The position numbers and the translations under genes are program-made. Shown here piece by piece: positions 20,528 through 31,825 of a DNA stretch of 64,000 nt. Position 1 is the first letter of the stretch, and the number at the start of each line of letters is the position of its first letter. The notes beneath the pieces were generated by a model. That model saw only the letters and a list, made by a program, of their open reading frames with translations. It ran no database searches and was not told the DNA's origin. The DNA is from Palaemon carinicauda (taxonomy: Eukaryota; Arthropoda; Malacostraca; Decapoda; Palaemonidae), in assembly GCF_036898095.1 (NCBI RefSeq), contig NC_090759.1:15358703-15422702 (forward strand), read 5' to 3'.

Positions 20528-20880
20528 TTTTGGGCTCAAGCCATGTCGTCCTGATGGAAGGTTCCTTATTGGTAGCTTCCTTGGGTATATAACTACTAAG
20601 ATATTCCCAGAGAATTTAACCACAGGTTATCACAGAATTCTAACTTCTGGAGCGAGTATCCTAATGGTTTCCCTTTAAGACATCGTATATCAACAGGGGA
20701 CGCATGTATTAACGCGCCACATAGCTATCTGCACCCAACATAGAGTTAACACTTCGATGTGGAGGGGCGGAGAATAGCTGGGGAGCCGTTCCATAGCTAT
20801 ACTCGTCCGTGGCTACTTTTGGTACTCGAAACGTAAACAAACGGGCGCCATTGCTAAATGACGTCACGTCCGTCCTCATC
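20528..20880 (+). repeat. Left inverted terminal repeat of C
   Basis: Pairs with 28988-29340. It starts TTTTGGGCTCAAG, the canonical left tip. CRE palindrome at 20859-20866. Confidence 0.9.
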
Positions 20881-23170
20881 CTTCTTCTAGTAGCTTGCCT
20901 TGCTAAGACGGATTTTCCCTTCTGGAAAGTTGAGTACCAGGTCCCAGTATTGTTTAAATAAGCTCTGACCGTAAAGTAACTTTTACTTTTTGAGATATTT
21001 TATGTTTTCTGGCAGAGCTGTGCTACTACCGGACACGCCATTTTATGGCGTCGCTGTTACCCTGCATGCGTTATTTAGCTAGCCTGAACAGCTTATTCCG
21101 GCCTTTTAACTAATTGATACTATTAGTTATTTAGTCTTCATAGCTAGGAACTTCATATATCGTGTTTTGACGCTTTTTTATCGGTCATCGCCTGACCCCA
21201 TACTAGATCGCTAGCTTAGCCCCTAGTCTAGAGCGCCTATCACCAGTGTTCATGCATGATATATTCCAGTGATCCTAGGTTAAGTTATGAAGATAGTGGC
21301 ATTTATTTATGATACTGTTTACTGTGATGCAAGTGTTTTCGCCTTCAGGGACCATATAGGGGATAGGTTTGATAGTGTGCCTTTCTAACCTAACCTAAAT
21401 GTAGGACCCCTATATGCTCCCTTCACCCCCTGCCTTAGGGCATTCCCTCTGTGTAGCCTTGCTCCCCCTACCACGTAAGGGGATCAAGTCCTTACCAGAG
21501 TACCTATCGCTTCTCTGTCCTCCCTAAGGGAATGATCCCCCCTTAGGGTTGCGTCCGAGAATGAGGAACGGCCTGTCCTTCCTCAATTGCTGAGGTTAGG
21601 TTACCTGACCTTCCTTGCAATTGCGATACGTCTTCCAGCCTTCCTAGCTTAGGGTGTAACATCCCTGCTCTAGGTTAGGCCTCGGGGGGGAGCTAGTTCT
21701 GTGCCTTGCATGAAACGGTACCCATGCACCGTTCTCAGCCAGGCTGCCTACCTTAGGCTAGGGAGCGTCCTCCTTTCCTTGGTGGCCGCTTGGTACAGAG
21801 CCTCCCCTATGGAAGACCCTGCTTCTTCTCCCCTCCCCACCTATCCCTTGTTTGGCCTAGCCTATACTTAGATTAGCCTATACAGTACCCATCTGTCCCC
21901 TGTCCTACAACTCCTCCTTAGGGTGGAGTGACAGGGCTATCTTGAGTCCCTGTGTGCAGTCCACTCTGGTACATATACCCTTCATAGTGTCCTATGAGGT
22001 TAGCCACTGGATGCGTTTTGTCCGCAGGGGTTCTCCCCCCTCTTGGGTGTTCCCTAGCCCTCCCTTGGGCTACTCTGGCACCCGGCCCCCTGCCATTGGG
22101 TGATAGGGCTAGCCTCTATCATGGGTACACCCATTCAGGTGGGATGCTATGGGGTTCGTATCCTTACCCCTCCATCCCTCCTTCTGTCTCTTTTCCTGTC
22201 CTGGTGCTGGTCCCTTGCCGCCTCTACTGCCGGCGATACCGCCCCCCCCCCTTGGTGACACATTCCTTGTTCCCCCCTGGCCGACAGTCCTCCGTGTGCC
22301 GGAGGGCTGCCGCCTCCCGTCGGTGTACGGCCGATGGCCTACCCTTATACCTCCTAGCTTCAGTCGTCCGTCCATCGGGCCGGGCCCCGGCGTTCCGGCA
22401 TCCATTGCCGGCGGTCCGGATATGCTATATCCACTTTCCCTATCCTATGACCCTGTCACCAAGCCGGCAGCCGAAGGCTGCCGGAGCCGCCGCTGTGCCG
22501 GCGGCCGCCATCCTGGCATTACTCCTGACTTCTCTATGTGTCTTCACTAATGCCAGAAACTCTGCTGGAGCGGCCTCCGACGTGCTGCCGGTCTGCCGGC
22601 GCCTTCCGGAGACGCCAAGAGACTTGCACCCCTTCTCCTAGCTATCAACACCATGCTTATAGCCCTACACTGCAACCAGATGGCTTGGCTACCCAAATAG
22701 ATAGGTATTGCCTTACCGTTCTATTAATAGCCGTGATGTCTTCTTGCGTATCACAATTTTCCAGCATGCTGTGTGTAACTTAGCACGGCTGGTTGCCGGA
22801 AACCGTGCCCTATGGGGTCTTCTACACCCCCCCCCCATATTAATGGCCTGAGTGGTCTCAGTCCCATATTTACATCTTAGGCAATTCCTGCTAGAATTAC
22901 CTTCTGCCTCGCTGGCGATCTATGAAGAATTCTGTCTTGCGTCCTCGGCCACAAACAAATTGCCTATTGATAAGGTTACGGTAACCAGCCGGGCGGGATA
23001 CATGGAGTACTGTATGTGTCTATCTACTTCATTTCCTGCTCCACTCTCTAACATTACAATGTTATTAATTATTTAAGATTAAGTTAAAGTTAACTTCTTA
23101 ATATTTAACTTTAGAGTAATATAAGTCATTTGTATGACTTCCATAAACTCATGTTCTCTTTCTCTTACAG
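20881..23170 (+). other. C 5' leader ending in splice-acceptor-like site
   Basis: Homologous to the A leader throughout, including the GCCGG-rich block (about 22200-22620). It ends with a pyrimidine run and TTACAG at 23165-23170. The 215-codon open frame at 21994-22641 is GC-rich leader sequence with no domain, so I do not call it a gene. Confidence 0.7.
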
Positions 23171-25135
23171 GATGAGTACGTGAAATGTGACCACAACTTC
23201 TGTGGAGTGAAGCGCCCGCACTTCTACGGGCACACGGCGTGTAGGACCCACGCCCCTTGCGCCAACAAGAAAGGCGATCTGAAGTTTTGGGACCCGCAGC
23301 ACTGTACAGTCTGCAAGGACCGCCTGGTCGAAGCGTTCGACAATCCTCCTTCAGCGGAGGTTAGGGACTCTTCTCGAGAGAAGCTACGCAAGTGGGTGCG
23401 TGGCTTCCAAAAGAACGCCACCGGACCATACCTTGCCACCGAAGACTTGAGGGCCTTGCTTTTCCCGAAGGCATCCCCAGACTCTGTGGTCCCCAAGGAT
23501 CAGATCCCCACCGTCCAGATAACGGTGGAACCGGACGTAGTCATGGCTCAGTCCATGCACGAGTGCCGTTTGGATGCCGACAACGCGGAACGTATGTCGG
23601 AAGTGTCGGAGAACACGGAGAGGAACCTCATGGGCGACAAACTGGACTATGAGGAAGACCAGGTGGAATACCCTGAGTCGGAGCAGGAGGTCGCTCCACC
23701 TTCCACCCCCACACCGACTCCTACACTGACGGACGTATCACTCCCATCTACATCTGCTACCCCGGATCCCACCCCATCCAACACCCAGGAGATCTTCAAA
23801 ATGCTTGAGGCTCTCATGGATAAGAAACTCCGCGAGACGCATGAGTTCTTCAGGTCCAACATGGGAAGTTCGAAGCAGCCGAAAAGGATTTCGGTTAAGG
23901 ACCTCCCCGCATGCTCAGATACCAACCCCTGGAGGTATGCCGAGCACATGCCAATTACGACGGGCAAGATCTTCATAAGCGAAAAGATCGGCTCGATCGC
24001 TCTGGAAGAAGTGGAATTCTTCCCAAACTTTGAGGATTACCCAGACTGTTACGTCCGACTTCGATCTGAACCTGCCTCTAAAGAAGAGACCGAACCGAAG
24101 GAGGTTATAGTGTTCGATCTCGCGAAGGCCCAGGATATGCTGGCCAATACAGTGAAAAGTAGGGGCTTCACCTGCTCGAAATTTCCGGCGCTTAGCAAGA
24201 AGCACCCTACCTACGTCGCACCAGACGATGCGACCCTCCCCTTCTTGGAAAAGGCCTTCACTGCGGTGCATAAGGCAGTGGAAGAAGGAAAACCTTGCCC
24301 TGCACTGGAGGAGTGCAGACCCTTCTCCCTGACTACTCCCCCTGATGTTAGACACTGGAAAGATGTCCAGTCAACATTTGTGGTGGGAAAACTAGAACCT
24401 GACGTCGCTGGCCGTCAGTTTAACGAAGACCTCCCAAAACTTAATGACCATCTCCGTCGTCGGGAACATGATACGAAGGAAAGGCTCGCCGCATCCATGT
24501 CCCTCCAAGTACAGCTCGAAGTCATGGCCGGTGACACTAGGGTCCCTGACTACTACATGGTTCTCGCCAAAACACATTTGGCGACTGTAGTAAAGGATCT
24601 GTACAGCTTCACGAAGGCTCGTAGAGCCTGTCGTGAATTCGTGTTCTCCAGTGCTACAGTGAGACACGAACCCCGGAGGCTGATTTCCTCCAACATCTGG
24701 GGTAAGCACCTCTTTCCCTCCTCCCTTGTGAAAGAGATCACCGACAAGGCCGCCACGGAGAACAGGAACCTTCTCCACAAGTGGGGCATGTCGAAGAAAA
24801 GGAAATCCTCTCAGGACGACGGCCCTCAACCTAGGAGGAAACTCACAAAACCGAAACCCCAGCAACGTCAACAGAGACGGCAGTTTCCGGGATCCGCTAC
24901 TCCCCAAGTGGCAGCTCAGCCACAGCAGACCTTTCAGCTGGTCACCCAACCGGTCTTGTCACAGTCGCCGGTTTTCACCCCTGCTTTTGAGCAACAGTCA
25001 ACTACCTTTCGTCCCAAAGGTAGAGGCTCAAACAGAGGTGCAGGCAGAGATGCATTTCGCCGTCCCTCCAGAGGCAGAGGAGGAAAGGGAGCTAGCGGCC
25101 GAGGTAGTAAACCCTCGGGAAACCAGAAGCAATGA
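23171..25135 (+). CDS. C gag, open
   Basis: The only uninterrupted gag of the young family, 651 codons counted from a GTG at 23180; the frame is open from the acceptor-like site at 23171. Cys/His ligands are C3, C8, H18, C21, H24, C27, C42 and C45. Next come an acidic Pro/Thr-rich linker (~150-205), the KRISVKDLPACSDTNPWRY block (~235-255), the conserved C-terminal RRACREFVFSSATVRHEP block, a basic SKKRKSSQDD segment that could serve nuclear entry, a Gln-rich stretch, and an Arg/Gly tail. No in-frame ATG lies close upstream, which supports an upstream exon supplying the start. Role in packaging RNA is inferred from position and composition. Confidence 0.88.
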   Translation, partial: DEYVKCDHNFCGVKRPHFYGHTACRTHAPCANKKGDLKFWDPQHCTVCKDRLVEAFDNPPSAEVRDSSREKLRKWVRGFQKNATGPYLATEDLRALLFPKASPDSVVPKDQIPTVQITVEPDVVMAQSMHECRLDADNAERMSEVSENTERNLMGDKLDYEEDQVEYPESEQEVAPPSTPTPTPTLTDVSLPSTSATPDPTPSNTQEIFKMLEALMDKKLRETHEFFRSNMGSSKQPKRISVKDLPACSDTNPWRYAEHMPITTGKIFISEKIGSIALEEVEFFPNFEDYPDCYVRLRSEPASKEETEPKEVIVFDLAKAQDMLANTVKSRGFTCSKFPALSKKHPTYVAPDDATLPFLEKAFTAVHKAVEEGKPCPALEECRPFSLTTPPDVRHWKDVQSTFVVGKLEPDVAGRQFNEDLPKLNDHLRRREHDTKERLAASMSLQVQLEVMAGDTRVPDYYMVLAKTHLATVVKDLYSFTKARRACREFVFSSATVRHEPRRLISSNIWGKHLFPSSLVKEITDKAATENRNLLHKWGMSKKRKSSQDDGPQPRRKLTKPKPQQRQQRRQFPGSATPQVAAQPQQTFQLVTQPVLSQSPVFTPAFEQQSTTFRPKGRGSNRGAGRDAFRRPSRGRGGKGASGRGSKPSGNQKQ

Positions 25136-26974
25136 AGTGCTTCCGGTGGGAGGAAGACTCCGCCAATTCCAGGATCGTTGGACCTTCGATCCCTGGGCAC
25201 ACAGCTTCGTCAAGAAGGGTCTAGGCTGGAGCTGGACTCAACCACCCCCAACCTTCCAGCAGTTCTTCCAACAGTCAACCCCCCTTCTGGAAGAATATGT
25301 CCTAGAACTCTTGAACAAGAAGGTGATAAGGAGGGTAAAGTCAATCAGGTTCCAAGGGAGACTGGTTTGCGTCCCCAAGAAGGACTCCGACAAACTCAGA
25401 GTCATTCTAGACTTATCCCCCCTCAACAAGTTCATAGCGAACAACAAGTTCAAGATGCTGACTCTTCAACAGATAAGGACCCTTCTGCCTCAAGGTTCCT
25501 ACATGGTCTCCATAGACCTAGCGGATGCCTACTGGCACATTCCAATGAACCACCACGCTTCCTCCTACCTATGATTTCGACTCCAAAGGAAAAGCTACGC
25601 TTTCAGGGCCATGCCCTTCGGCCTCAATGTGGCCCCACGGATCTTCACAAAGCTGGCAGACGCCATCGTTCAACAGCTCCGCTCCGCGGCGTCCAGGTGA
25701 TGGCCTACCTCGACGACTGGCTGGTTTGGGCTCCATCGCCCGAAGATTGTCTAAGATCCTGCAACAAAGTCACCCAGTTTCTGGAACACCTGGGATTCAA
25801 GATAAACAGAAAGAAATCTCGCCTCTCTCCAGCTCAGAAGTTCCAATGGTTAGGAATCCAGTGGAACCTTCAGTCACACCGCCTTTCCATTCCCCAGAAG
25901 AAAAGGAAGGAAATAGCAGGGTCTGTCAAAAGACTGGTGAAATCCAAACGGATCTCAAGACGTCAGCAGGAACGAGTTCTAGGCTCTCTACAGTTCGCCT
26001 CAGTGACAAACCCAGTGCTGCGTGCACAGCTAAAGGATGCCGCGGGAGTCTGGAGACGTTCCGCATCCATCGCTCGAAGAGACCTCAAGAGACGGCTCCC
26101 AAACAGACTTCGGTTACTCCTAAAGCCGTGGTCGGAAGCAAAGGCCCTGAAAAGGTCCATCCCTCTTCAACACCCACCTCCATCACTCAACATCCACACG
26201 GACGCTTCGCTGGAGGGTTGGGGAGGTCACTCCCACCAAAAACAGGCTCAAGGAACATGGTCTCCCCTATTCAAGACGTTTCACATCAACATCTTGGAGG
26301 CCATGGCGGTCCTTCTAACTCTGAAGAAACTCTCCCCGCCTTCCTCGATCCACATTCGTTTAACCCTGGACAACTCTGTGGTAGTCCGATTTCTCAATCG
26401 CCAAGGCTCAAGATCGCCCCAGATAAATCAGGTGCTTCTCCCAATCTTCCGTCTGGCAGAGAAGAAGAAATGGCACCTGTCTGCAGTTCCTCTACAAGGA
26501 TTCCGCAACGTGACGGCGGACGCTCTATCTCGGACAAGCCCGATAGAGTCGGAATGGTCTCTAGACGCAAGATCCTTCTCCTTCATCTCTCACCAAGTCC
26601 CAGAACTTCAGATCGATCTCTTCGCAACGAGCGACAACAATCAACTTCCTCGATATGTGGCCCCGTACGAGGACCCCAAGGCAGAGGCAGTGGACGCCAT
26701 GTCACTGGATTGGAACAGATGGTCCAGGATCTACCTGTTTCCTCCCACCAACCTTCTGCTGAAAGTCCTATCCAAACTGAGAACCTTCAAAGGGACAGCG
26801 GCCCTAGTGGCTCCCAAGTGGCCCCGGAGCAACTGGTACCCCCTAGTCCTCGAGCTACAGCCCACGCTGATCCCTCTCCCGGGCCCAGTTCTCTCCCAGC
26901 AAGTGCAGAAGTCGACTGTCTTCGCTTCATCATCGAAAGTCAGGGACCTTCATCTCATGATTTTCTCTCCCTAG
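24987..26974 (+). pseudogene. C reverse transcriptase / RNase H (broken)
   Basis: All RT and RNase H motifs are legible, including YLDDW, HTDASLEGWGGH and TADALSR, followed by the IDLFATSDNNQLPRY and FPPTN region. A GGA to TGA change gives a stop at about 25572, just after SSYL, and one base is lost near 25682 compared with E and F. After that loss the frame is open to 26974. It would not yield a functional enzyme without bypassing both lesions. Confidence 0.88.
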
Positions 26975-27932
26975 CCGCGAAGAAGAGGTTTGGGATCTCG
27001 AAGAAAAGTCCAGACTTCCTCGAGGAATACAAGACCGAATCCACACGACGGCAATACGAATCATCCTGGAGAAAGTGGGTCTCATTCGTCAATCCTGGAG
27101 AAAGTGGGTCTCATTCGTCAAGGCAAAAAATCCTACGGAAATCACCATTGATTTTTGCATGTCCTTCTTCATTCACCTTCATGGACAGGGCTTAGCAGCC
27201 AACACGATGTCTACCTGCAAATCGGCCTTGACTAGACCACTACTGTACGCCTTCCAGATTGATCTGTCCAGCGACATCTTCAATAAACTGCCGAAGGCAT
27301 GCGCTCGTCTACGCCCAGCACCCCCACCAAAACCTATCTCCTGGTCCCTGGACAAGGTACTCCATTTTGCCTCCAACTTGGACAATGATTTGTGCCCTCT
27401 CAAGGATCTGACTCAAAAAGTTATATTTCTTTTTGCTCTTGCCTCACGAGCCCGAGTCAGCGAAATAGTGGCATTATCAAGAGACGAGGGTCACATCCTG
27501 TTTACAGACTCAGGAGACCTTACCCTCTTCCCGGATCCGACGTTTCTCGCTAAAAACGAACTACCCACCAAAAGATGGGGCCCTTGGAGAATCTGCCCCC
27601 TGAAAGAAGATGCCTCTCTATGTCCAGTAGAGAGCCTCAAGGTCTATCTTCGTAGAACTTCTGACTTTGGTGGAGGCCAACTCTTCAAAGGAGAAACATC
27701 GGGTAGCGACCTGTCACTGAAACAACTAAGAGCGAAAATCACCTACTTCATTCGCAGAGCGGATCCTGACAGTACACCCGCAGGTCATGATCCTAGAAAA
27801 GTCGCATCGTCTCTGAATTTTTTCCAGAGCATGAATTTCGAAAGCCTCAAGAGTTTCACAGGCTGGAAATCTTCGCGTGTTTTCTTCAAACATTACGTGA
27901 AACAATGCATGAAGTCAAACATTTCGTGGTAG
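25627..27932 (+). pseudogene. C tyrosine recombinase (broken)
   Basis: A 29-bp tandem duplication (27063-27120) repeats the codons of the SWRKWVSF segment and shifts the frame. The glycine of ASGAR is replaced (ASRARVSEI) next to the catalytic Arg. One base is lost just after the catalytic Tyr (KHYVKQC in place of KHYAKQV), which replaces the C-terminal tail. The HDPR and GWKSSR motifs remain. The N-terminal half overlaps the RT frame. Confidence 0.85.
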
Positions 27933-28814
27933 CCGCAGGTAGTGTTATGAAACCTGCACCTAACTCTGCATAGAACAGTGAGTTACTTGGGACTTTAACT
28001 CTTCGGGTGCCTATGTTGACCCTCGTGTGATACGTAGTGAATTCAGAGACACTTAGTGTTTTTTCATAGACTGTTCTTTACAAGGTGAAATGTCATAGTC
28101 GTCACATGAGTGCCGCATGCCTAGACCATGATGTGTTTTTTTTTCCTTATTAAAGACTGACGTTCCTCTGGAACCTGTGCCTTCTAATAATTTGAAATTT
28201 TCTTTCAGATTCAAGAGCGAAGTCTTTCATTACTATGTACATTATAATTTATTGTAAATTAATTTTACATCCCTTATTGCATTTATTTACCATATTCTGC
28301 AATTGTGAAATAAAATTTCTATTTTATTACTTGTACGTCTCAATCCGGTCCTACTTATACTATGAAATACATGGTTGTCATAGTTTCATTATCCCCTTTT
28401 CTTTAAAAAATGATGAAGAATAATAGGTTCAATCCATATTATATACTCACCTATGCTATTTAATATTCCTAACTGAATACTTACTTGCGCTATACCTTCG
28501 AGACCAGATCGTTCTCTTGCTACAAAATACAGTGCCTAACCACCACTTGTCTGTCATTGAGAATGTTCCTATATGAATATCAACCATTCTGTCTTGTCTC
28601 CGAGTTCTTCACGTTCTCCCCGCAAGGTGGGTAGCCCTTCGATGACCACTTTGATCTTCAGCATGGTCCGTTGGGACTTCTCTGCCAAGGGGGGCAGGAA
28701 ATTTCATCCCCACGGAACCTCTATCGAGGTCACTATGCTTACCCTATTCAAAGCCCTCGGCACTTACTCTACAAGGGGAAATCTACCACGATACATTGAT
28801 TCTCTGGTATTCTT
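27933..28814 (+). other. C 3' region with polyadenylation signal
   Basis: No gene. AATAAA at 28309-28314. Homologous to the A and E 3' regions. Confidence 0.6.
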
Positions 28815-28906
28815 CCATCAGGACGCCATGGCTTGAGCCCAAAAAACGGATTTTGAGCGAAGCGAAAAACCTATTTTTGGGTGAGATAGCCATGGCGTCC
28901 TGATGG
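28815..28906. repeat. C internal complementary region (ICR)
   Basis: Same 92-bp near-palindrome as in A, with one change in the AT-rich centre (CCTATT for TCTATT). Confidence 0.85.
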
Positions 28907-28987
28907 ACCCTCCCTGCTACTTTGTCCAGCCTTTCAGGCCCCACCCTGTCCTGCTGTATCATGGTGATCGGCAAGCAACTGGCATCA

Positions 28988-29373
28988 GGATGAGGACGGA
29001 CATGACGTCATTTAGCAATGGCGCCCGTTTGTTTACGTTTCGAGTACCAAAAGTAGCCAGGGACGAGTATAGCTGTGGAACGGCTCCCCAGCTATTCTCC
29101 GCCCCTACACATCGAAGTGTTAACTCTATGTGGGGTGCAGATAGCTATGTGGCGCGTTAATACATGCGTCCCCTGTTGATATACGATGTCTTAAAGGGAA
29201 ACCTTTAGGATACTCGCTCCAGAAGTTAGAATTCTGTGATAACCTGTGGTTAAATTCTCTGGGAATATCTTAGTAGTTATATACCCAAGGAAGCTACCAA
29301 TAAGGAACCTTCCATCAGGACGCCATGGCTATCTCACCCAAAAATAGATTTTTCGCTTCGCTCAAAATCCGTT
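28988..29373 (+). repeat. Right inverted terminal repeat and right terminus of C
   Basis: Pairs with the left ITR as far as CTCACCC, then continues through the unpaired terminal stretch to AAAATCCGTT. CRE palindrome at 29003-29010. Confidence 0.88.
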
Positions 29374-29755
29374 ATTCCATCAATATAGAATTGGGTTCAG
29401 CAAATATCTAGACAGGGACACCCAATATATAATGGAAATAACTACTATTATAATCTATACGTTAGTTATCCATCTGCCGTATTTACTATACCGCAAATAT
29501 ACTGACTACCTGTATAGACTTATACCGTAGTTCAGCCGGCAGAAAATAAAAGAATAATACTTATGCATCCCAACCAATCTATCTGCTGTGACCTCCCGTA
29601 CAATATTAAATCAGGGAGTTTCTTGATCAGGGAAACTCAGGGATAAGGGCTCTCCCCTATAGGGGTTAGAGGTGTCACACCGCCAGCCCTTTACGAAATT
29701 CAATATTGCAGGGTAAATAGAAACTGATTTCAAATCAGAATATTGATGAAATATT
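29374..29755. repeat. ~382-bp tandem repeat, unit 2 (complete)
   Basis: Begins ATTCCATCAATATAG. The same motif restarts at 29756 (AATCCATCAATATAG), giving the period. Confidence 0.8.
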
Positions 29756-29930
29756 AATCCATCAATATAGAATTGGGTTCAGCAAATATCTGGGCAGGGA
29801 TACCCAAGATATATTGGAAATAACTACTAGTATAGTATATAGGATAGTTATTCATCTGCTGTATATACTATACTGAAATTATACTGATTACCTGTATAGA
29901 CATATACTGTAGTTCAGCCGGCATATTGCG
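29756..29930. repeat. ~382-bp tandem repeat, unit 3 (partial)
   Basis: Matches the first ~170 bp of unit 2 as far as GTAGTTCAGCCGGCA, then diverges. Confidence 0.75.
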
Positions 29931-29972
29931 GGATTAGCTAGCTATTATCGGAGCATCTAGCAAGCTAGAAAA

Positions 29973-29994
29973 GAGAGAGAGAGAGAGAGAGAGA
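29973..29994. repeat. (GA)n microsatellite
   Basis: About eleven uninterrupted GA dinucleotides. Confidence 0.95.
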
Positions 29995-31266
29995 AAGCAT
30001 GGAGTGAAGGCTATCTATTACTGTATATGTATACAGTGATAAAAGATGTAAAAGTCTAATTTTACTGCCTTTCTCCGAAAAGGTTCACTTCCATTTAGCC
30101 ATAGTACTATTGCTGGCTTACTACTGTAGGCCAGCCTCCGGCAGCACGAGCACAGTCGGCATACTACCTACCGAGTCAGTATCTATCTGTGCCGGTCTAG
30201 TGCCGGCCAGAACAATACGCCGACAACAGAAACTGTGGCTAGCAGTTCAAGGGAGAACTGGAGAACCTTGGTGACAAAAGGGGCCTCCCATCCACAGCCG
30301 CCAAAGCCGCTGGAAGCCGGCAGTCGCCGACAGCCGTCATGGCCGTTGGCAGTCGGCAGTTGCCGACAGCTGATGACTGAGGAGGGGGAGGGGGTCTGGG
30401 CGGCCCCGGCAACCCACCTGCAATGGTAAGGTTGCAGGACTCCAGCACAGGAAAGATAATGGCTCGGCCATTGTAAAAGAACAGAGAGGGGAGGGGAAAC
30501 GGTCCTATATGAGGTATAGGAGGGACCGGCAATGTTGCCGGATCTACACACCTTGAAGAAACTCTGTTTCAGTACCGGCACGACCACAGGCGGCAGGAGA
30601 ATCATTTATTCTCCAGCTTAGGAGGTGCTAATACAGTTAAGGGGACGGCAGCTCATGCCGTTCCTCTCAACAAGGGAGAAACAGAGTTCCAATGCCAGCA
30701 CCATCTTAGGCCACAAGAGTATACGACTCTATAGCCTAGGGTCGGCGAGCATAGGACTAGTCTACTAGACCACAGGGAGAAGGTGGCGGTAACATTCGAC
30801 CACTTCAGGTGTAGTCTAGGGAGGGCTAGCCTCCTATGCCGGTAGTTCCGACGGCAAGGGAATGCAATCACCCCGCCGACCGACTGCCGACAAAGACTAA
30901 ATACTCTGAGGTTCTGATCGAATCCCAAAACTTGCCGACGGCCGTTAAGGGATGAGACAGAAAACTCCAGGCTAGTCATGCCTGAATTCGAAATTCAAGG
31001 CCGACGCAGAGAGTTGTAGCCTAAGGCTACTCTCAGAGGGAAGAGAGATTACCCATAAATCTCTAGTGAGATTGATGATGGTTAATATAATTCCAGGAGA
31101 TATCGATCTCCAGGAATGATAACCAATACACAAGGGTAACCGGGGAAATGACGAAAGTATATGTTGTCTAGGTTATGTTACCCAGACATGACGAGATTTC
31201 GGTTACCTAAATCACCAAAACTCTGACATATACGATCGCCACGGAAAGGGAAAAATATGCTTATAG

Positions 31267-31655
31267 AACGGATTTTGAGCGAAGCGAAAAATCTATTTTT
31301 GGGTGAGATAGCCATGGCGTCCTGATGGAAGGTTCCTTTTTGGTAGTTTCCTTGGGTATATAACTACTAAATATTCCCAGAGAATTTAACCACAGGTTAT
31401 CACAGAATTCTAACTTCTGGAGCGAGTATCCTAAAGGTTTCCCTTTAAGACATCGTATATCAACAGGGGACGCATGTATTAAAGCGCCACATAGCTATCT
31501 ACACCCTACATAGAGTTAACACTTCGAAGTGTAGGGGCGGAGAATAGCTGGGGAGCCGTTCCACAGCTAATCTCGTTCGTGGCTACTTTTGGTACTCGAG
31601 ACGTAAACAAACGGGCGCCATTGCTAAATGACGTCACGTCCGTCCTCATCCTGAA
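31267..31655 (-). repeat. Right terminus and right ITR of D
   Basis: Terminal stretch starting AACGGATTTTG, then an ITR from 31301. CRE palindrome at 31629-31636. Pairs with 39134-39484. Confidence 0.88.
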
Positions 31656-31732
31656 GCCAGTTGCTTGCCGATCACCATGATACAGCAGGACAGGGTGGGA
31701 CCTGAAAAAACTGGACGAAGTAGCAGGGAGGG

Positions 31733-31825
31733 TCCATCAGGACGCCATGGCTATCTCACCCAAAAATAGATTTTTCGCATCGCTCAAAATCCATTTTTTG
31801 GGCTCAAGCCATGGCGTCCTGATGG
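31733..31825. repeat. D internal complementary region (ICR)
   Basis: Near-palindrome with arms CCATCAGGACGCCATGG, centre slightly mutated (TCGCATCGC for TCGCTTCGC). Confidence 0.85.

Larger units (their letters stand above)
20528..29373 (+). mobile_element. Element C: DIRS-type retrotransposon, young family
   Basis: Full-length copy of about 8.85 kb starting directly at the end of A's displaced terminus. Gag is open; RT and YR are broken. Its gag groups it with E (shared LDADNAERM and PTPTLTDVSLPSTS) rather than with A, so A and C are not two halves of one dimeric circle. The right end AAAATCCGTT meets H at 29374 with no target duplication. Confidence 0.92.
29374..31266 (-). mobile_element. 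Element H, part 2: leader region
   Basis: Resumes the host element after the A-B-C block. It holds two ~382-bp tandem units, a GA microsatellite, and a GCCGGC-rich stretch (30120-30400). A segment near 31195-31230 (GGTTACCTAAATCACCAAAACTC) matches the B leader at about 19625-19650. No gene. The open frames at 30183-30979 lie in GC-rich leader sequence and carry no recognised domain. Element D interrupts it at its right end. Confidence 0.75.
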
